Origin: JASLEW01 sp035544875
Lineage (GTDB): Bacteria > Acidobacteriota > Thermoanaerobaculia > Multivoradales > UBA5704
NCBI GenBank assembly: GCA_035544875.1
Contig: DASZZP010000127.1
Span: 40,828 to 104,827, forward strand
DNA: 64,000 nucleotides
Direction of reading: 5' to 3'
Part shown: positions 1 to 10,272 of the stretch, piece after piece
Layout: each line of letters starts with the position of its first letter
How positions within the stretch are numbered: position 1 is the first letter of the stretch
Made by a program: the position numbers and the translations under genes
The notes under the pieces: model-generated
The model's input: the letters and a program-made list of their open reading frames with translations, nothing else
What the model was told of the DNA's origin: nothing
Databases searched by the model: none

Positions 1-1
1 C

Positions 2-673
2 TCCTTCCGTTTGGTCGGCGTCCAGGCGGCGGGTCAGATCTTCAACGACGAGAACTGGATGGACGCCAACGGCATGCTCATCCCGCTCTCCACCTACATG
101 GACCGCATGGACCCCGATCACAAGCTGGCGCAGGTCGGGGTCAAGCTGCGCCGCAAGCAAGACCTCGACGAGGTCTCGGCGCTGCTGGTGGGGCGCGTCA
201 AGCAGGCGCACCACGGGATCGAGGACGTCGAGCTGACCGATCTCGGCGCCGAGGCGGCGCGCTCCTACCAGAACTTCCTCGACCAGATGCACGGCTGGCA
301 GGTAGTGCTCTTCAGCCTGGCGGGTACCGTGCTGCTGATCGGCGGGGTCGGCGTGCTGTCGGTGATGCTGATCTCGCTCTCCGACCGCCACTTCGAGATC
401 GGCCTGCGCAAGGCGATGGGCGCCACCGACCCGCAGATCTTCACCCAGTTCCTGCTCGAGGCGCTGGTCCTGGCCGCCCTGGGCGCCCTGGCCGGCACCC
501 TGGTGGGAAGCGCGATCTGCCACGCGCTGGCCGACAAGTTCCCCTACGGCCTGGTAGTCAACCCGCTCGGCCTGCTCGCCGCCTGGGCGACGGCGCTGCT
601 GCTCGCCCTCTCCTTCGGCCTCTATCCCGCCATCCGCGCTTTTCGCCTGTCGCCGCTCGAAGCGATGCGCTGA
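2..673 (+). CDS. ABC transporter permease, FtsX/MacB type (C-terminal part)
   Basis: The reading frame is open from the left edge, so only about the last 224 residues are present and the true start lies outside the window. The first ~95 residues look like the end of a periplasmic MacB-like core region. They are followed by three hydrophobic segments with the FtsX hallmark (GGVGVLSVMLISLSDRHFEI, then a GLRKAMGAT motif) and the usual terminal motif YPAIRAFRLSPLEAMR. Such permeases act in the inner membrane with a separate LolD/MacB ATPase, in macrolide or lipoprotein export or in mechanotransmission; the substrate cannot be told from this fragment. The stop is followed by a strong GC-rich hairpin at 725-750. 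The family call is firm, the specific role unknown. Confidence 0.88.
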   Translation, partial: SFRLVGVQAAGQIFNDENWMDANGMLIPLSTYMDRMDPDHKLAQVGVKLRRKQDLDEVSALLVGRVKQAHHGIEDVELTDLGAEAARSYQNFLDQMHGWQVVLFSLAGTVLLIGGVGVLSVMLISLSDRHFEIGLRKAMGATDPQIFTQFLLEALVLAALGALAGTLVGSAICHALADKFPYGLVVNPLGLLAAWATALLLALSFGLYPAIRAFRLSPLEAMR

Positions 674-724
674 TCGCCGCTTCGCCGTTCCCTTCCCGGC
701 TCATCCGACGCTCTTCTTCTTTTC

Positions 725-750
725 GGCGCCGGCCGCGAGCGGCCGGCGCC
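725..750. terminator. GC-rich hairpin after the permease gene
   Basis: A perfect inverted repeat (GGCGCCGGCCGC, GA, GCGGCCGGCGCC) lies 50 bases after the permease stop. There is no T-run on the plus-strand 3' side; a pyrimidine-rich stretch lies on the 5' side. It may act as a terminator or mRNA-stabilising hairpin; function is inferred from structure and position only. Confidence 0.4.
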
Positions 751-809
751 CTCCGCCGCGCCGTCCGCGGCCTGCCGCGGTGCTGCGCCATTTACTGTAT
801 CGTCCCATC

Positions 810-866
810 ATGCCGGCACGGCGCGTTCAGATCTCGATCGATGAAGAGTTGCTCCAGCGCAGCTAG
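810..866 (+). pseudogene. Remnant of a ribbon-helix-helix antitoxin N-terminus
   Basis: A short frame reads MPARRVQISIDEELLQRS and stops. This is the typical start of a ribbon-helix-helix (MetJ/Arc) antitoxin: a beta strand binding DNA followed by the start of helix 1. Nothing downstream continues the family. The remaining bases to 1052 hold no supported gene. I read it as a truncated antitoxin relic; a chance match over 18 residues cannot be excluded. Confidence 0.45.
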
Positions 867-1052
867 ATGTTTCCTGTTTGCCTTGTTGCATCGTAACGGA
901 ATCCGCTCCTGGACGCCTCTTACGTCTGGGCGCTTGGGAAGGTTCGTGACGGCTGTCGCCGCGCGGAGCAGGCGCTCGCGATCTGCCGCGCCCTCGGCGA
1001 CTCCTCACGCGGGGGGATCGTCAATCTCTCGCGGCGCAAAAGGAGCCCGATC

Positions 1053-1409
1053 ATGAGGAGCATGGGAGTTGCGTCCACTTTCGCGCTGTTAGTGCTCAGC
1101 TTCACGACCGCCCACCTGGCCTCTGCCCAGCCAGCCGCTAGGGGCAGCTACTGGTTCTTGCTCGAAGACGGCTTGCCGAAATTCGTGGACTTCTACGCCA
1201 GTACGGACGCGCGAGGCACTACTACCGGCCAGATGACTTTCACCGACCAGGCGAGGATCCCCGACGTGGACGACGCGGAAGACCCTGGCGCAGGCGATGC
1301 CCCCCCGCAGTTCTACGTGAGCGCGAGCTTCGATGGCCTCAAGGTAGACTCGGTCTATTCCCTCGTTGATCTATTGAGATGGGAAGGCCGTATCGTCGTT
1401 CACCCGTAG
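1053..1409 (+). CDS. Small secreted protein of unknown function
   Basis: 118 residues. It starts with a clear signal peptide (MRSMGVASTFALLVLSF..., likely cleaved after AHLASA near residue 25). The mature part is acidic and contains SYWFLLEDGLPKFVDFYA and a DVDDAEDPGAGDAP stretch resembling Asp-rich secreted proteins common in Acidobacteriota. The protein ends abruptly (EGRIVVHP) 9 bases before the end of the convergent sulfatase-like gene, so it may be a C-terminally truncated member of a longer family. No function can be assigned. Confidence 0.6.
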   Translation: MRSMGVASTFALLVLSFTTAHLASAQPAARGSYWFLLEDGLPKFVDFYASTDARGTTTGQMTFTDQARIPDVDDAEDPGAGDAPPQFYVSASFDGLKVDSVYSLVDLLRWEGRIVVHP

Positions 1410-1418
1410 AAATGGGGG

Positions 1419-3170
1419 CTAGGGCGGCGGGGAGTCGTCGTCGCTGGCGGCGGCGCTGCCGGGGCCCTGGTTGATGTAGCCGAGGGAGGTGAGGAGGGTG
1501 CGGGTCTCGGAGTCCATCTCGCGGCCGGGGCCGCAGGTCGAGGCCTGGTCGACTTCGACCGGGTACCGGCGCGCCTTGTCCCAGCTCCACAGGGCCCGCT
1601 TGAGGCGCTTGAAATCGTCGGGAAACTGCGTGACCACGTTGCGGGTCTCGCCCGGATCGTCGCGCAGGTCGTAGAGCGTGAAGCGGACGCCCTCGCCGCC
1701 AATCCAACGCTGCTCGGGGCGGGTCTGCGCGAAGACCAGCTTGAAGCGGCCGTCGCGCACGATCTTCTGCCACTTGTTGTTGGTCTCCCAGCCGGCTTCG
1801 GAGAAAGCGAGCCCGGCGTGGCCGGCGGGCGCTCCGGAGGCGTCGGCCGGCACGGCGGCCATGTCTGGGCTGTCGGCTTCGGCGGCGCTCGACTGGGCGC
1901 CTGCGGCGCGTGAGGCAAGCGCGCCGTTGCCGGCACCGGCGCTGGCCGCTACGGCGCCGCCTCCGTGCATCGCGGCGTCCGCCAGCGCGGCGGCGCGAGA
2001 TTCGCCCTGCGGCGCGATGCCGCGCAGACGGGGCGTGAGGCTGCGCCCCTGCTTCCACATGCCTCCGGGCAGCGCCAGACCGCCGGTCTCGAGCAGCGTC
2101 GGGGCAAGGTCGACCAGCTCGACCGGCCTACGATCGATGCGCGGCGCGAGCACCCCGGGGTAGTGAAAGATGAGCGGCACGCGCAGGCAGGTCTGGAAGC
2201 CGAAGCGGCCGTGATCGAAATAGTAGAGATGCTCGCCGAGCGACTCGCCGTGATCGGAAGTAAAGACGGTCAGCGTGTGGCGGAGCAGATCGCGCCGCCG
2301 CATCTCCGCCAGCAGATTGCCGATCTGGGCGTCGGTGTAGGCGATCGCGGCGTCGTAGCGCGCGACGTAAAAAGCCAGTTCTTCGTGCCGCTCCAACACG
2401 TGCTCGCTGCCGATGCCCCCCATCTGCTGGCGCGGGCGGTCGGGAGAGATGTTGATCTTCGGCGAGGCATCGAAGTGCTTGTCGCCCTGGAACCGGTCGC
2501 GCCACGGCGCCGGTGAAGCGTAGGGGAAATGCGGATCGAGGTAGTGCACCCAGAGGAAATAGGGGCGCCGCGACCTTCCTGGAGAGCCGGCACTGGCGGG
2601 AGCGCCGTCCGCCTGCGACTTTGCCAGCTTGTCGAGCAGGCCGACCGCGAGGCGGGTCACCGCCTCGGCGCGGGTGGGATCGGAGCCGCGCGCCGCCCCC
2701 TGCAGCTTCCAGGTCTCGACATAGGTGTCGAAGCCCTGATCGAAATAGAACTCGCTGCCCAGGGCACCGTTGGAAACCACCGCCTGGGTGGAGTAGCCGA
2801 GCCGCTTGAGTGCCTTGGCCAGGGTCTCGAAACGGCAGGAGATCGGGATCCCCACCCGCCGCACGATGTTGTTGTCCTTCGAGTAGGTGGCGGTGAACAT
2901 CGAGGCGAACGACGGCGTGGTCTTGGGCCATTGCACCGCGGTCTCGTCGAAGCGCACGCCCTCGGCCGCCAGCCGGTCGATGGCCGGCGAGGTGGCGCGC
3001 CCGTAGCCGTAGCTCGACAGGTGGTCGGCGCGTAGCGTGTCGACCGTGATCAGCAGGATGTTGCTGCGCGCCGGCAGCGGCTCGACCCGCCGCTCGCCGG
3101 CCGGGCGGCAGCTGCTTGCCGCGAGAATGGCAAAGACGGCGAAGAGCTCTATCGCTTCTGCGCGCGGCAT
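1419..3170 (-). CDS. Alkaline-phosphatase-superfamily (sulfatase-like) lipoprotein
   Basis: 583 residues. N-terminal hydrophobic segment with a possible lipobox ending at Cys21 (ILAASSC), so probably exported and perhaps lipid-anchored. The sulfatase/alkaline phosphatase fold is shown by SNILLITVDTLRADH (metal ligand Asp44) and TSDHGESLGEH (metal site). The sulfatase signature C/S-x-P-x-R is replaced by T84-T-P-S-F88: no Cys or Ser for formylglycine and no Arg. A Thr nucleophile is used by phospho-transferring members of this superfamily (LtaS, PEtN transferases), so phosphohydrolase or phosphotransferase activity is as likely as sulfatase activity. Its start overlaps the stop of the upstream VWA gene by 1 nt (TGATG), so it is the last gene of the trxB-AAA-VWA operon. 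A low-complexity Ala/Gly stretch lies around residues 385-455. Confidence 0.8.
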   Translation of the reverse strand: MPRAEAIELFAVFAILAASSCRPAGERRVEPLPARSNILLITVDTLRADHLSSYGYGRATSPAIDRLAAEGVRFDETAVQWPKTTPSFASMFTATYSKDNNIVRRVGIPISCRFETLAKALKRLGYSTQAVVSNGALGSEFYFDQGFDTYVETWKLQGAARGSDPTRAEAVTRLAVGLLDKLAKSQADGAPASAGSPGRSRRPYFLWVHYLDPHFPYASPAPWRDRFQGDKHFDASPKINISPDRPRQQMGGIGSEHVLERHEELAFYVARYDAAIAYTDAQIGNLLAEMRRRDLLRHTLTVFTSDHGESLGEHLYYFDHGRFGFQTCLRVPLIFHYPGVLAPRIDRRPVELVDLAPTLLETGGLALPGGMWKQGRSLTPRLRGIAPQGESRAAALADAAMHGGGAVAASAGAGNGALASRAAGAQSSAAEADSPDMAAVPADASGAPAGHAGLAFSEAGWETNNKWQKIVRDGRFKLVFAQTRPEQRWIGGEGVRFTLYDLRDDPGETRNVVTQFPDDFKRLKRALWSWDKARRYPVEVDQASTCGPGREMDSETRTLLTSLGYINQGPGSAAASDDDSPPP

Positions 3171-4258
3171 CAGTGAATCCGCCGCCGGCGGTTGCGGATG
3201 TAGTCGGCGAGGATGAACTCGCCCAGGTTGTACGGCGAGGCGAAGTAGGCGCGGCCGCGATTGATCTGGGTTAGTTTCTCGACGAACTGGGTCAGCATGG
3301 GGTCGGTCGCCAGCATGAAAGTGGTCACCACGATCCGCTGCCGCCGGCAGAGGTCGGCTTCCTCCAGCGTCAGGTTGACGATCCGCAGGTCGAGGCCGAA
3401 GGGGTTCTTGTAGATGCGGCCGTTCTCGGTGATCGCCGAAGGCTTGCCGTCGGTGACCAGGAAGATCTGCTTGTTGGGCTGCTTGCGGCGGGCGAGCAGC
3501 GAGCGCCCGAGCTGCAGCGCCTCACGCGTGTTGGTGTGAAAGGGGCCGGCCTGAATGTAGGGGATGTCGCCGAGCGCCACCTGCTCGGCGCGGTCGCCGA
3601 ACAGGATCACCGACAGGTGGTCCCTCGGGTACTTGGTGGTGATCAGCTCGGTCAGCGCCAGCGCCACGGTCTTGGCCGGCGTGATGCGGTCCTCGCCGTA
3701 GAGGATCATCGAGTGGCTGACGTCGATCGCGACCACTGTGGCGCAGGCGGTCAGGTGCTCGGTCTCGAAGATCTCCAGGTCTTCCTCGGCGAGCGTCAGA
3801 TCGCCCTGGGTGCGCCGCAGGGCGTTCTCGAAGGAGCGCGGCGCATCGAGCAGGTGGAGGTCGTCGCCGAAGGCGTAGGGGCGCGTCTCGGGCAGGCGCT
3901 CGATCCCTTCGCCGGCGTCGCGCACCGGATGGTAGCCGGGACCGGCGCGGTCGAGGTTGCCGAAGATCTCCTCGAAGGCGCTCTTCCTGATGCGCCGCTC
4001 GCCGCCGCTGGTGAGCTGCAGCTCGCCGCGGCCGTCGCGCGCCACCAGGCTCTGCTCCTCGAGCGCGGCGAAGAACTGGTCGAGGTCGAGCTCCTCCGGA
4101 AGGTAGCCCTGGCGCTGCAGGTGCCGCATCCAGTCCATCGCTTCCTCGACGTCGCCGCCCGCCGCGAGAACCAGCTGGTGCCAGAGCCGCAGCAGGTCGA
4201 GCCCGGCCAGGATGCGCCGGATCAGCTCGGGGTCGAGGTAAATGTATTGGTGCCGCAT
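3170..4258 (-). CDS. VWA-domain protein, partner of MoxR/chelatase-like ATPase
   Basis: 362 residues. An N-terminal helical region (about 1-160) is followed by a von Willebrand A domain starting near residue 172, with an intact MIDAS motif D179-V-S-H-S183 (VVAIDVSHSM) and a later LVTDGKPS segment. There is no signal peptide, so it is cytoplasmic. It sits 27 bases after the AAA+ ATPase gene and overlaps the sulfatase-like gene by 1 nt. Paired AAA+ and VWA proteins (BchI/BchD, RavA/ViaA, CbbQ/CbbO) work as chaperone-like remodelling complexes; by analogy this one would present a substrate or metal-dependent contact to the ATPase. The client is unknown; operon position hints at maturation of the exported enzyme or a redox-linked process. 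Confidence 0.85.
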   Translation of the reverse strand: MRHQYIYLDPELIRRILAGLDLLRLWHQLVLAAGGDVEEAMDWMRHLQRQGYLPEELDLDQFFAALEEQSLVARDGRGELQLTSGGERRIRKSAFEEIFGNLDRAGPGYHPVRDAGEGIERLPETRPYAFGDDLHLLDAPRSFENALRRTQGDLTLAEEDLEIFETEHLTACATVVAIDVSHSMILYGEDRITPAKTVALALTELITTKYPRDHLSVILFGDRAEQVALGDIPYIQAGPFHTNTREALQLGRSLLARRKQPNKQIFLVTDGKPSAITENGRIYKNPFGLDLRIVNLTLEEADLCRRQRIVVTTFMLATDPMLTQFVEKLTQINRGRAYFASPYNLGEFILADYIRNRRRRIH

Positions 4259-4285
4259 TTTCCGAGGCGGGTCGTGCCGCCGGGA

Positions 4286-5791
4286 TCAGTTGATGTCGCC
4301 CCGGCCGCTGCCGCGCCTGCCGGGGCGCGGCTTCAGGAGCTGGAACTTGAGCATCTCCTTGTAGCTCACCTGGCTGTCGATGTCGTTGCGCGCCAGCTTG
4401 AGGTGCTGGTGCAGCCCCTCGAGCACCATCTCGGCGGCCAGGGCCCGCTCCTCGCGGCTGCGGCCGTGGCGCGCCGCCACCTCGGCCAGGCCCGGGATCT
4501 TGCGCATCTCGGCTTCGTACTCGGCGAACGACTGCTCGTCCGAGAGGGTCACCGCGTTGCCTTCGGCGAACCAGCGGACGATCGGCGCGTAGGGACCCTT
4601 GTCGTCGTCGCCGCCGCTGCCCAGCTCCTTGCCGACCTCGGGAAAGCGGGCATCGAAGAGCTTCTTGACCGCCAGCCCGATCAGGCGGCGCGCCACCACC
4701 TCGGCCCCCTGCTGCTCGCCCTCGTAGACCATCTCGACCTTGCCGGTGATGGCCGGCAGCAGCATCTGCAGGTCGCAGAGCCGGGGGTGGACCGGGTTGT
4801 CGCTGGTGGCGAGCGCCCGGCGCTCCAGGTTCGAGGTCAGCAGCTCGATCGCCGAGATGGCCACCCGGGCGCTGACCCCCGAGGACTGGTCGACAAGGTC
4901 GCTCTCGCGAGCGGCGAAGCTGATCTCCTCGATCAGGCGGCGGAACTCGTCGGGGATGACCACCGCCGGGAGGTCGCGCTCGGTCCACGCTTCCTGGCGA
5001 GTGATGTCGGCGGCGACCTCGATATCGGGCGGGTAGTGGGTGAGGATCTGCGACGAGATGCGGTCCTTGAGCGGCGTGATGATGCTGCCGCGGTTGGTGT
5101 AGTCCTCCGGGTTGGCGGAGAACACCAGCAGCAGGTCGAGCGGAATGCGCACCGGGAAGCCGCGAATCTGCAGGTCGCGCTCTTCGAGGATGTTGAACAG
5201 CCCCACCTGGATGCGCGGCGACAGGTCGGGGAGCTCGTTGATGGCGAAGATGCCGCGGTTGGTGCGCGGCACGATGCCGAAGTGGATCACTTCGGGGTCG
5301 GCAAAGGTGAGCTTGCGGGTGGCCGCCTTGATCGGATCGATGTCGCCCAGCAGGTCGGCGATCGAGACGTCCGGGGTCGCCAGCTTCTCGTTGTAGCGCT
5401 CCTCGCGCGCCAGCCATTCGACCGGCGCCTCGTCGCCGGCCTCGGCCACCAGCCGGCGGCCGGTCGTCGAGATCGGGCACAGCGGGTCGTCGTTGAGCTC
5501 CGAGCCGGCGAGCACCGGCACCTCGGGGTCGAGCAGCGTGACCAGCGAGCGCAGGATGCGTGTCTTGGCCTGGCCGCGCAGGCCGAGCAGGATGAAGTCG
5601 TGGCCGGCGAGCAGCGCGTTGACCACCGCCGGGATGACCGTGCGGTCGTAGCCCAGGATGCCGGGGAAAAGCGGGCCGCCGCCGGCCAGGCGCTCGCGCA
5701 AGTTGTCGCGCAGCTCCTGTTTAACCGAGCGCGGTCGGTAGCCGGCCGCCTTGAGCGCTCCCAGCGTGTTGACGGCGGAGACCTTGGGCAT
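4286..5791 (-). CDS. AAA+ ATPase of the MoxR / magnesium-chelatase subunit I type
   Basis: 501 residues from the ATG that overlaps the trxB stop by 1 nt (TGATG); the open frame runs further upstream but that part only shadows trxB. A variant Walker A lies at residues 70-77 (GLRGQAKT, Ala instead of the last Gly). A sensor/Walker-B-like region follows (NRGIFAINELPDL, then NILEERDLQIRGFPVRIPLD and VFSANPEDYTNRG), typical of BchI-like ATPases. The C-terminal half carries a lid domain. It is predicted to form a hexamer that acts with the VWA protein encoded next. Family assignment is firm; the target is unknown. Confidence 0.85.
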   Translation of the reverse strand: MPKVSAVNTLGALKAAGYRPRSVKQELRDNLRERLAGGGPLFPGILGYDRTVIPAVVNALLAGHDFILLGLRGQAKTRILRSLVTLLDPEVPVLAGSELNDDPLCPISTTGRRLVAEAGDEAPVEWLAREERYNEKLATPDVSIADLLGDIDPIKAATRKLTFADPEVIHFGIVPRTNRGIFAINELPDLSPRIQVGLFNILEERDLQIRGFPVRIPLDLLLVFSANPEDYTNRGSIITPLKDRISSQILTHYPPDIEVAADITRQEAWTERDLPAVVIPDEFRRLIEEISFAARESDLVDQSSGVSARVAISAIELLTSNLERRALATSDNPVHPRLCDLQMLLPAITGKVEMVYEGEQQGAEVVARRLIGLAVKKLFDARFPEVGKELGSGGDDDKGPYAPIVRWFAEGNAVTLSDEQSFAEYEAEMRKIPGLAEVAARHGRSREERALAAEMVLEGLHQHLKLARNDIDSQVSYKEMLKFQLLKPRPGRRGSGRGDIN

Positions 5792-6771
5792 CAGTCGTGC
5801 GGCTCCTCGAGCCAGCGCTCGGCGTCGATGGCGGCCCGGCAGCCGGTGCCGGCGGCGGTCACCGCCTGGCGGTAGCTGGGGTCCATGGCGTCTCCCGAGG
5901 CGAAGACCCCGGGGACGTTGGTCTTGCTGGTCGGCTCTGCCACCTTGATGTAGCCGACCTCGTTCATCTCCAGCTGGCCGGCGAAGATGGCGGTGTTGGG
6001 CTGGTGGCCGATGGCGAAGAAGACTCCCTGGGTGGGGTAGTCGGAGGCCTCGCCGGTGCGCAGGTTGTGCAGCTTGACGGCGCTGACCCCGCCCTCGCGG
6101 GCGCCGACAATGTCGGTGACCACGCTGTCCCAGATCCAGGCGATCTTGGGGTTGGCGAGCGCCCGGTCCTGCATGATCTTGGAGGCCCGCAGCACATCGC
6201 GGCGGTGAATGACGGTGACCCGGGTCGCGAATTTGGTAACGTAGATCGCCTCTTCCATCGCCGAGTCGCCGCCGCCGATCACCACCACCTCCTTGCCGCG
6301 GAAAAAGAAGCCGTCGCAGGTGGCGCATGCCGAGACGCCGTAGCCCATCAGCTCATGCTGGGCCGGCAGGCCGGGGAGCTTGGCCGTCGCCCCGGTGGCG
6401 ACGATCAGGGCGTCGCAGCGGTAGGTCGCTTCCTCGGTGCGGACGACGAAGGGGCGGGTCGAGAGGTCGACCTCCCGGGCCGCCTCGAAGCGGACGACGG
6501 CGCCGAAGCGCCGGGCCTGCTCGCGCATCTTGTCGATCAGCTCGGGCCCGAGAATGCCCTCGGGGAAGCCGGGGTAGTTCTCGACGTCGGTGGTGATGGT
6601 CAGCTGGCCGCCGGGGTGGTCGCCCTCGAGGACGAGCGGCGCCAGGTCGGCGCGCGCCGTGTACAGGGCGGCGGTAAGGCCGGCCGGCCCGGAGCCCAGG
6701 ATGATGACCCGACGGTGCGACAGCTGCTCGACCTGCGCCGCGAGCGGTTGCAACGGTTCGACAGTCGACAT
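5791..6771 (-). CDS. trxB: Thioredoxin-disulfide reductase
   Basis: 326 residues from ATG 6771; the frame is open further upstream but lacks homology there. The FAD-binding motif GSGPAG is at residues 26-31, the redox-active CATC pair (Cys149, Cys152) lies in SACATCDGFFF, and an NADPH-binding GGGDSAMEEA follows near 167. Length is normal for the family. It transfers electrons from NADPH through FAD to thioredoxin in the cytoplasm. It is the first gene of a tightly coupled minus-strand operon with the AAA+ ATPase (1-nt overlap), VWA and sulfatase-like genes, an uncommon neighbourhood. The promoter should lie in 6772-7059, shared divergently with sdaA; a TATATA box is visible around 6865-6870 but no good -35. 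Confidence 0.95.
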   Translation of the reverse strand: MSTVEPLQPLAAQVEQLSHRRVIILGSGPAGLTAALYTARADLAPLVLEGDHPGGQLTITTDVENYPGFPEGILGPELIDKMREQARRFGAVVRFEAAREVDLSTRPFVVRTEEATYRCDALIVATGATAKLPGLPAQHELMGYGVSACATCDGFFFRGKEVVVIGGGDSAMEEAIYVTKFATRVTVIHRRDVLRASKIMQDRALANPKIAWIWDSVVTDIVGAREGGVSAVKLHNLRTGEASDYPTQGVFFAIGHQPNTAIFAGQLEMNEVGYIKVAEPTSKTNVPGVFASGDAMDPSYRQAVTAAGTGCRAAIDAERWLEEPHD

Positions 6772-7059
6772 GGGGAAGGCTCTCCACTCTCCTCTTGGAT
6801 GACGGGTGGTGCGACGACCGGGAGCGCGCGGCGGGCTGGCGAAGGTCGTGCGGCGTGGCCGCAGTATATAGCAGCGCCGCGCCACCTCATCCCCTTGGGT
6901 CGCCGCCGGACCGCACCGAGCCGTCTAGCCCCCTTGGGTATCGGCGAGGCCGGGCTGCGCCAGGCCGCGCCCGGCAGTCCATGACTAAAGCTACAACAAG
7001 GTCGCCCGCGGGCCCCATTCCGCGCCGGCCGGCCGGGGTAGTGGGGTAAAGTCGCAGCG

Positions 7060-8472
<1,413 letters not shown>

Positions 8473-8535
8473 GGGGCGAGCTACCGCCGCAAAGCCGCCG
8501 AGAGAGGCAGCAGTGTCAGCGCGAGTAGCTGCGGA

Positions 8536-9117
8536 TCACTGAAGCGCCAAGGGAGGTCGGCACCACTCGTCACTCTTGTTGGTGCGGCAGAAACCGGTAA
8601 ACAGAGGACCGAGTTCGAAAAAGTGTGGTTGCGGTTGGTCAGGAAGTTTCACCGAGAGCCTCTCGAACGGCTCTTCGACGGGTAGAACTAGGGTCAGGCT
8701 GCTGGGCCTTACGGTGACCAGCCCACCGTGCTCCGCCGCGTTGACCTTTTCATAGGGTACGCTGAGTTTCAACACTCTCTTGTAGTCTGCCGCGGCGCTC
8801 TTCCCGTGAGCGCCCGCGGAAACGTCCTTTCGCAACGCTTCAACTTGCACCGGTCCTCCCGGGCCGTGTGGGCTTGGGGCCAGGGCCCTGGGCAACGAGA
8901 CGATTCTGGCAGCGGTCTGTCTCAGGTTCTGCCCGTCGATTGTCAGGGTAACAACGACGACCCGTCGCAGTCCCTGGTTGACCGTGTCATCCTCTGCTCG
9001 AACCGGCACCGGCTTGGTGGTGCTCTCGGCGGGCGCGGCTGTGGGCCCGGCACTGGCGGTGCCGACTACGAGAGCGGCGAGCCAGCAAGCGAGTGGTATC
9101 ATCTCCCTCACTCTCAT
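8536..9117 (-). CDS. Secreted protein of unknown function, last gene of CHAT cassette A
   Basis: 193 residues from ATG 9117, chosen because it overlaps the stop of the upstream peptidase gene by 1 nt (TGATG); this start also gives a clean signal peptide (MRVREMIPLACWLAALVVGTASA). The mature protein contains a short VVVVTLTIDGQNL strand and a domain with LTLVLPVEEPFERLSVKLP, suggesting beta-rich structure, and ends with two cysteines (GFCRTNKSDEWC). No family recognised. Translational coupling argues that it works with the M64-like peptidase. Confidence 0.65.
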   Translation of the reverse strand: MRVREMIPLACWLAALVVGTASAGPTAAPAESTTKPVPVRAEDDTVNQGLRRVVVVTLTIDGQNLRQTAARIVSLPRALAPSPHGPGGPVQVEALRKDVSAGAHGKSAAADYKRVLKLSVPYEKVNAAEHGGLVTVRPSSLTLVLPVEEPFERLSVKLPDQPQPHFFELGPLFTGFCRTNKSDEWCRPPLALQ

Positions 9118-10238
9118 CAAGGATAGCAGACGGTCTGACACTTCGCGAGCCGTGCCTCGACGCACTGCCTCGCTGCAAGTGTCCAGTACCCGTCCTTATT
9201 TCCGGAAACATCTGCCATGATTTCCAGCCCATCGCCGGACAGATGCCAATAATTAGAAGCCGAGATCTGCCCGCATTGGCCTCCATTCAAGGCACTGTTT
9301 CTTCCATAATCTTCACACTCGGCCTTGCTTTGGAAGAGGTTTCGACACTTGTCGCCCGTCCAATGCCCTCCGCCGGGATACTCATCGCCGAGAGCATGGA
9401 GGAAATGACCGCTCTCGTGCACAAAGAGGTAGTCGCTTCCCATTGAGACGCCATTGACCGACCCCGATCCCTGCAGATGGACGTCTGCGCAGTCGCCTAT
9501 CGCCTCCCTATGGAGTATCACGGCACCGGTGAGCACCTGGTCCATCCCTGTTGCGTCACCGAGGAACTTGCGGATGCAACCGGCGACGACTCCGGCACCA
9601 GTAGGTCCCACCCATACGTTGAAACGTTCCCGGGCGTCGGCGTAGGACTTGGCGAACGGCGAGGTGCCCCAAAAAACGCTCTTAATGATTGCAGCCACAT
9701 CACTAGTGAAGCTCGGATACGCATCATCTGTGTAGTCTTCGTTCGGGAAGAAGCCGATGTTGATGGTGGATCCCTCAGGCCTGTGGCTGTGCCAGACGAT
9801 GGGTCGCAGCAGTCTCATGGGCGAGAGAGGCGCCACCAGAAAAGTGACTTCCTCGTCGGCTATGGTCTTTCGCGCTGCTGTTGTCGCCGTGGCTTGGTAG
9901 GTGACGAGCGTGCCGCTATCGAACTTTTGGGTGTAGGTACATGGTCGATCGCCGAATGGACAGTTCTGCGTCACCGACACTGCGTTCTGCCGGCCAGGAG
10001 CAAGACTTGCGATTGTTCCGTTGTTCAGTGTAGGGCCTGTCGCCTTGCCCCAAATAATGACGATCGACATGCTAGTGACGGCTGGATCGGAGAGCCGCGC
10101 CTCGATGGTCACCGATTGCATGCCATCCGGTATCAGTGGCGAGTGACTGCTGAAAGCGACTCCGATCGCGTGGCCAGGGGTCGAAAGCCACAGGAAGGCG
10201 ATTGCAAGCGACGGCGGAAAAGCAAGAGGAGACGGCAT
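9117..10238 (-). CDS. Secreted M64-like (IgA-peptidase family) metallopeptidase
   Basis: 373 residues with a signal peptide (cleavage near residue 24, PGHA). Residues ~25-140 look like a beta-sandwich domain. The catalytic part has GFFPNEDYTDD, FNVWVGPTGAG and the zinc motif H274-E-S-G-H278...L283-G-D285-E-Y287, whose spacing is exactly that of the M64 motif HExGHxxxxLxDEY. The C-terminal region has eight or more cysteines (ending CVEARLAKCQTVCYP), fitting an exported disulfide-bonded protein. It lies 34 bases after the FVP gene of CHAT cassette A; in cassette B this position is taken by a subtilisin-like protease. By eye these cassette A genes are less GC-rich than the surrounding chromosome, suggesting acquisition. 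The family call rests on motif spacing. Confidence 0.75.
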   Translation of the reverse strand: MPSPLAFPPSLAIAFLWLSTPGHAIGVAFSSHSPLIPDGMQSVTIEARLSDPAVTSMSIVIIWGKATGPTLNNGTIASLAPGRQNAVSVTQNCPFGDRPCTYTQKFDSGTLVTYQATATTAARKTIADEEVTFLVAPLSPMRLLRPIVWHSHRPEGSTINIGFFPNEDYTDDAYPSFTSDVAAIIKSVFWGTSPFAKSYADARERFNVWVGPTGAGVVAGCIRKFLGDATGMDQVLTGAVILHREAIGDCADVHLQGSGSVNGVSMGSDYLFVHESGHFLHALGDEYPGGGHWTGDKCRNLFQSKAECEDYGRNSALNGGQCGQISASNYWHLSGDGLEIMADVSGNKDGYWTLAARQCVEARLAKCQTVCYP

Positions 10239-10272
10239 TGCTTTGATCCTGTGGTCCTCTCTCCGGTGTTGA

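Noticed and set aside
905..1052. Possible TPR-like fragment (WALGKVRDGCRRAEQALAIC) between the antitoxin relic and the secreted protein gene
   Set aside because: Only about 25 residues look helical and TPR-like, with no start, stop or neighbouring repeat to support a real remnant.
3536..5875. Long plus-strand open frame (779 codons) opposite the AAA+ and VWA genes
   Set aside because: It is antisense to two clearly conserved genes, has no recognisable domain, and long antisense frames are expected at this GC content.
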